A stretch of 64,000 nt of DNA from Paludibacteraceae bacterium (lineage in GTDB: Bacteria > Bacteroidota > Bacteroidia > Bacteroidales > Paludibacteraceae): positions 1-64,000 of the forward strand of contig JAFYSK010000031.1 of assembly GCA_017559385.1 (NCBI GenBank), in the 5' to 3' direction. Under the pieces are notes generated by a model. The model did no database searches. It was not told the origin of the DNA and was given only the letters and a program-made list of their open reading frames with translations. The position numbers and the translations under genes are program-made. This document shows positions 63,998 through 64,000 of the stretch, piece by piece (position 1 is the stretch's first letter; every line of letters starts with the position of its first letter).

Positions 63998-64000
63998 TTT

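Noticed and set aside
1-64000. tRNA, rRNA, tmRNA or riboswitch genes
   Set aside because: Reading the gene-free spacers (10381-10492, 11498-11881, 14075-14645, 28689-29280, 44111-44289, 53383-53587, 54885-55228, 57005-57382) by eye gave no cloverleaf, CCA end or known riboswitch core. A covariance-model search would be needed to be certain.

Overview
The window is a chromosomal stretch of a member of the Bacteroidales (Bacteroidota). This rests on four kinds of evidence. Promoters follow the Bacteroides pattern TTTG-N19/20-TAnnTTTG, seen at about 15 places. There are clade-typical families (DUF6089 barrels beside uppS-bamA-ompH-ompH, a DUF6452/DUF6048 pair, LptB, MlaE/MlaF). Two proteins carry type IX secretion (T9SS) C-terminal domains. 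Several lipoproteins have Bacteroidales-style N-termini. T9SS cargo with InlB/Listeria-Bacteroides repeats argues for a Paludibacteraceae- or Porphyromonadaceae-like lineage rather than Bacteroides itself, but genus cannot be fixed from the sequence. No rRNA, tRNA, IS transposase or CRISPR array was recognised.

Region 1 (1-10.4 kb) is an AT-rich accessory island. It has a mobile-element replication block on the minus strand (75-aa protein, primase-helicase, partial protein). Upstream of this lies a non-coding array of about 70-bp modules (3.79-4.33 kb). Next comes a two-gene minus-strand operon: an AAA/DUF4143 ATPase followed by a TOTE-like conflict protein (primase domain + SF2 helicase + PLD-like domain). 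This operon is bounded by two 83-bp direct repeats. Then comes an AbiE-like antitoxin/toxin pair whose toxin is truncated. The AbiEi promoter overlaps a palindrome (CGGCAA-N12-TTGCCG) that also occurs at 4.35 kb, linking the two ends of the island.

Region 2 (10.4-19.2 kb) is mostly core: a VWA-domain protein, rplU-rpmA-serS, a LytTR membrane regulator, an SGNH hydrolase, two CapA-like phosphatases and rpsO. Region 3 (19.2-29.3 kb) is dominated by a 3006-aa T9SS surface protein with a small membrane-anchored partner. Region 4 (29.3-45.6 kb) is envelope and replication core: a coiled-coil membrane protein, murF carrying two identical in-frame 76-bp repeats, an MFS transporter, ompH x2, bamA, uppS, two DUF6089 barrels, the dnaN-exonuclease-rnz-radA operon and murI. 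Region 5 (45.6-57 kb) has leuS, an S23-type four-helix-bundle gene, transketolase, envelope proteins, an esterase, two lipoproteins and a phosphohexomutase. It also holds a poly-G tract beside a promoter and a 196-bp long-inverted-repeat element. Region 6 (57-64 kb, plus strand) has hpt, mlaE-mlaF, a free-standing propeptide-like protein followed by an M6 protease with a T9SS tail, xth, lptB and a kelch lipoprotein.

Two themes recur. Envelope biogenesis genes (murF, murI, uppS, bamA, ompH, lptB, mlaEF, capA, T9SS cargo) make up much of the core content. Intergenic spacers are also unusually rich in short 9-11-bp tandem repeats placed just upstream of start codons, and in murF such repeat material has become coding sequence.
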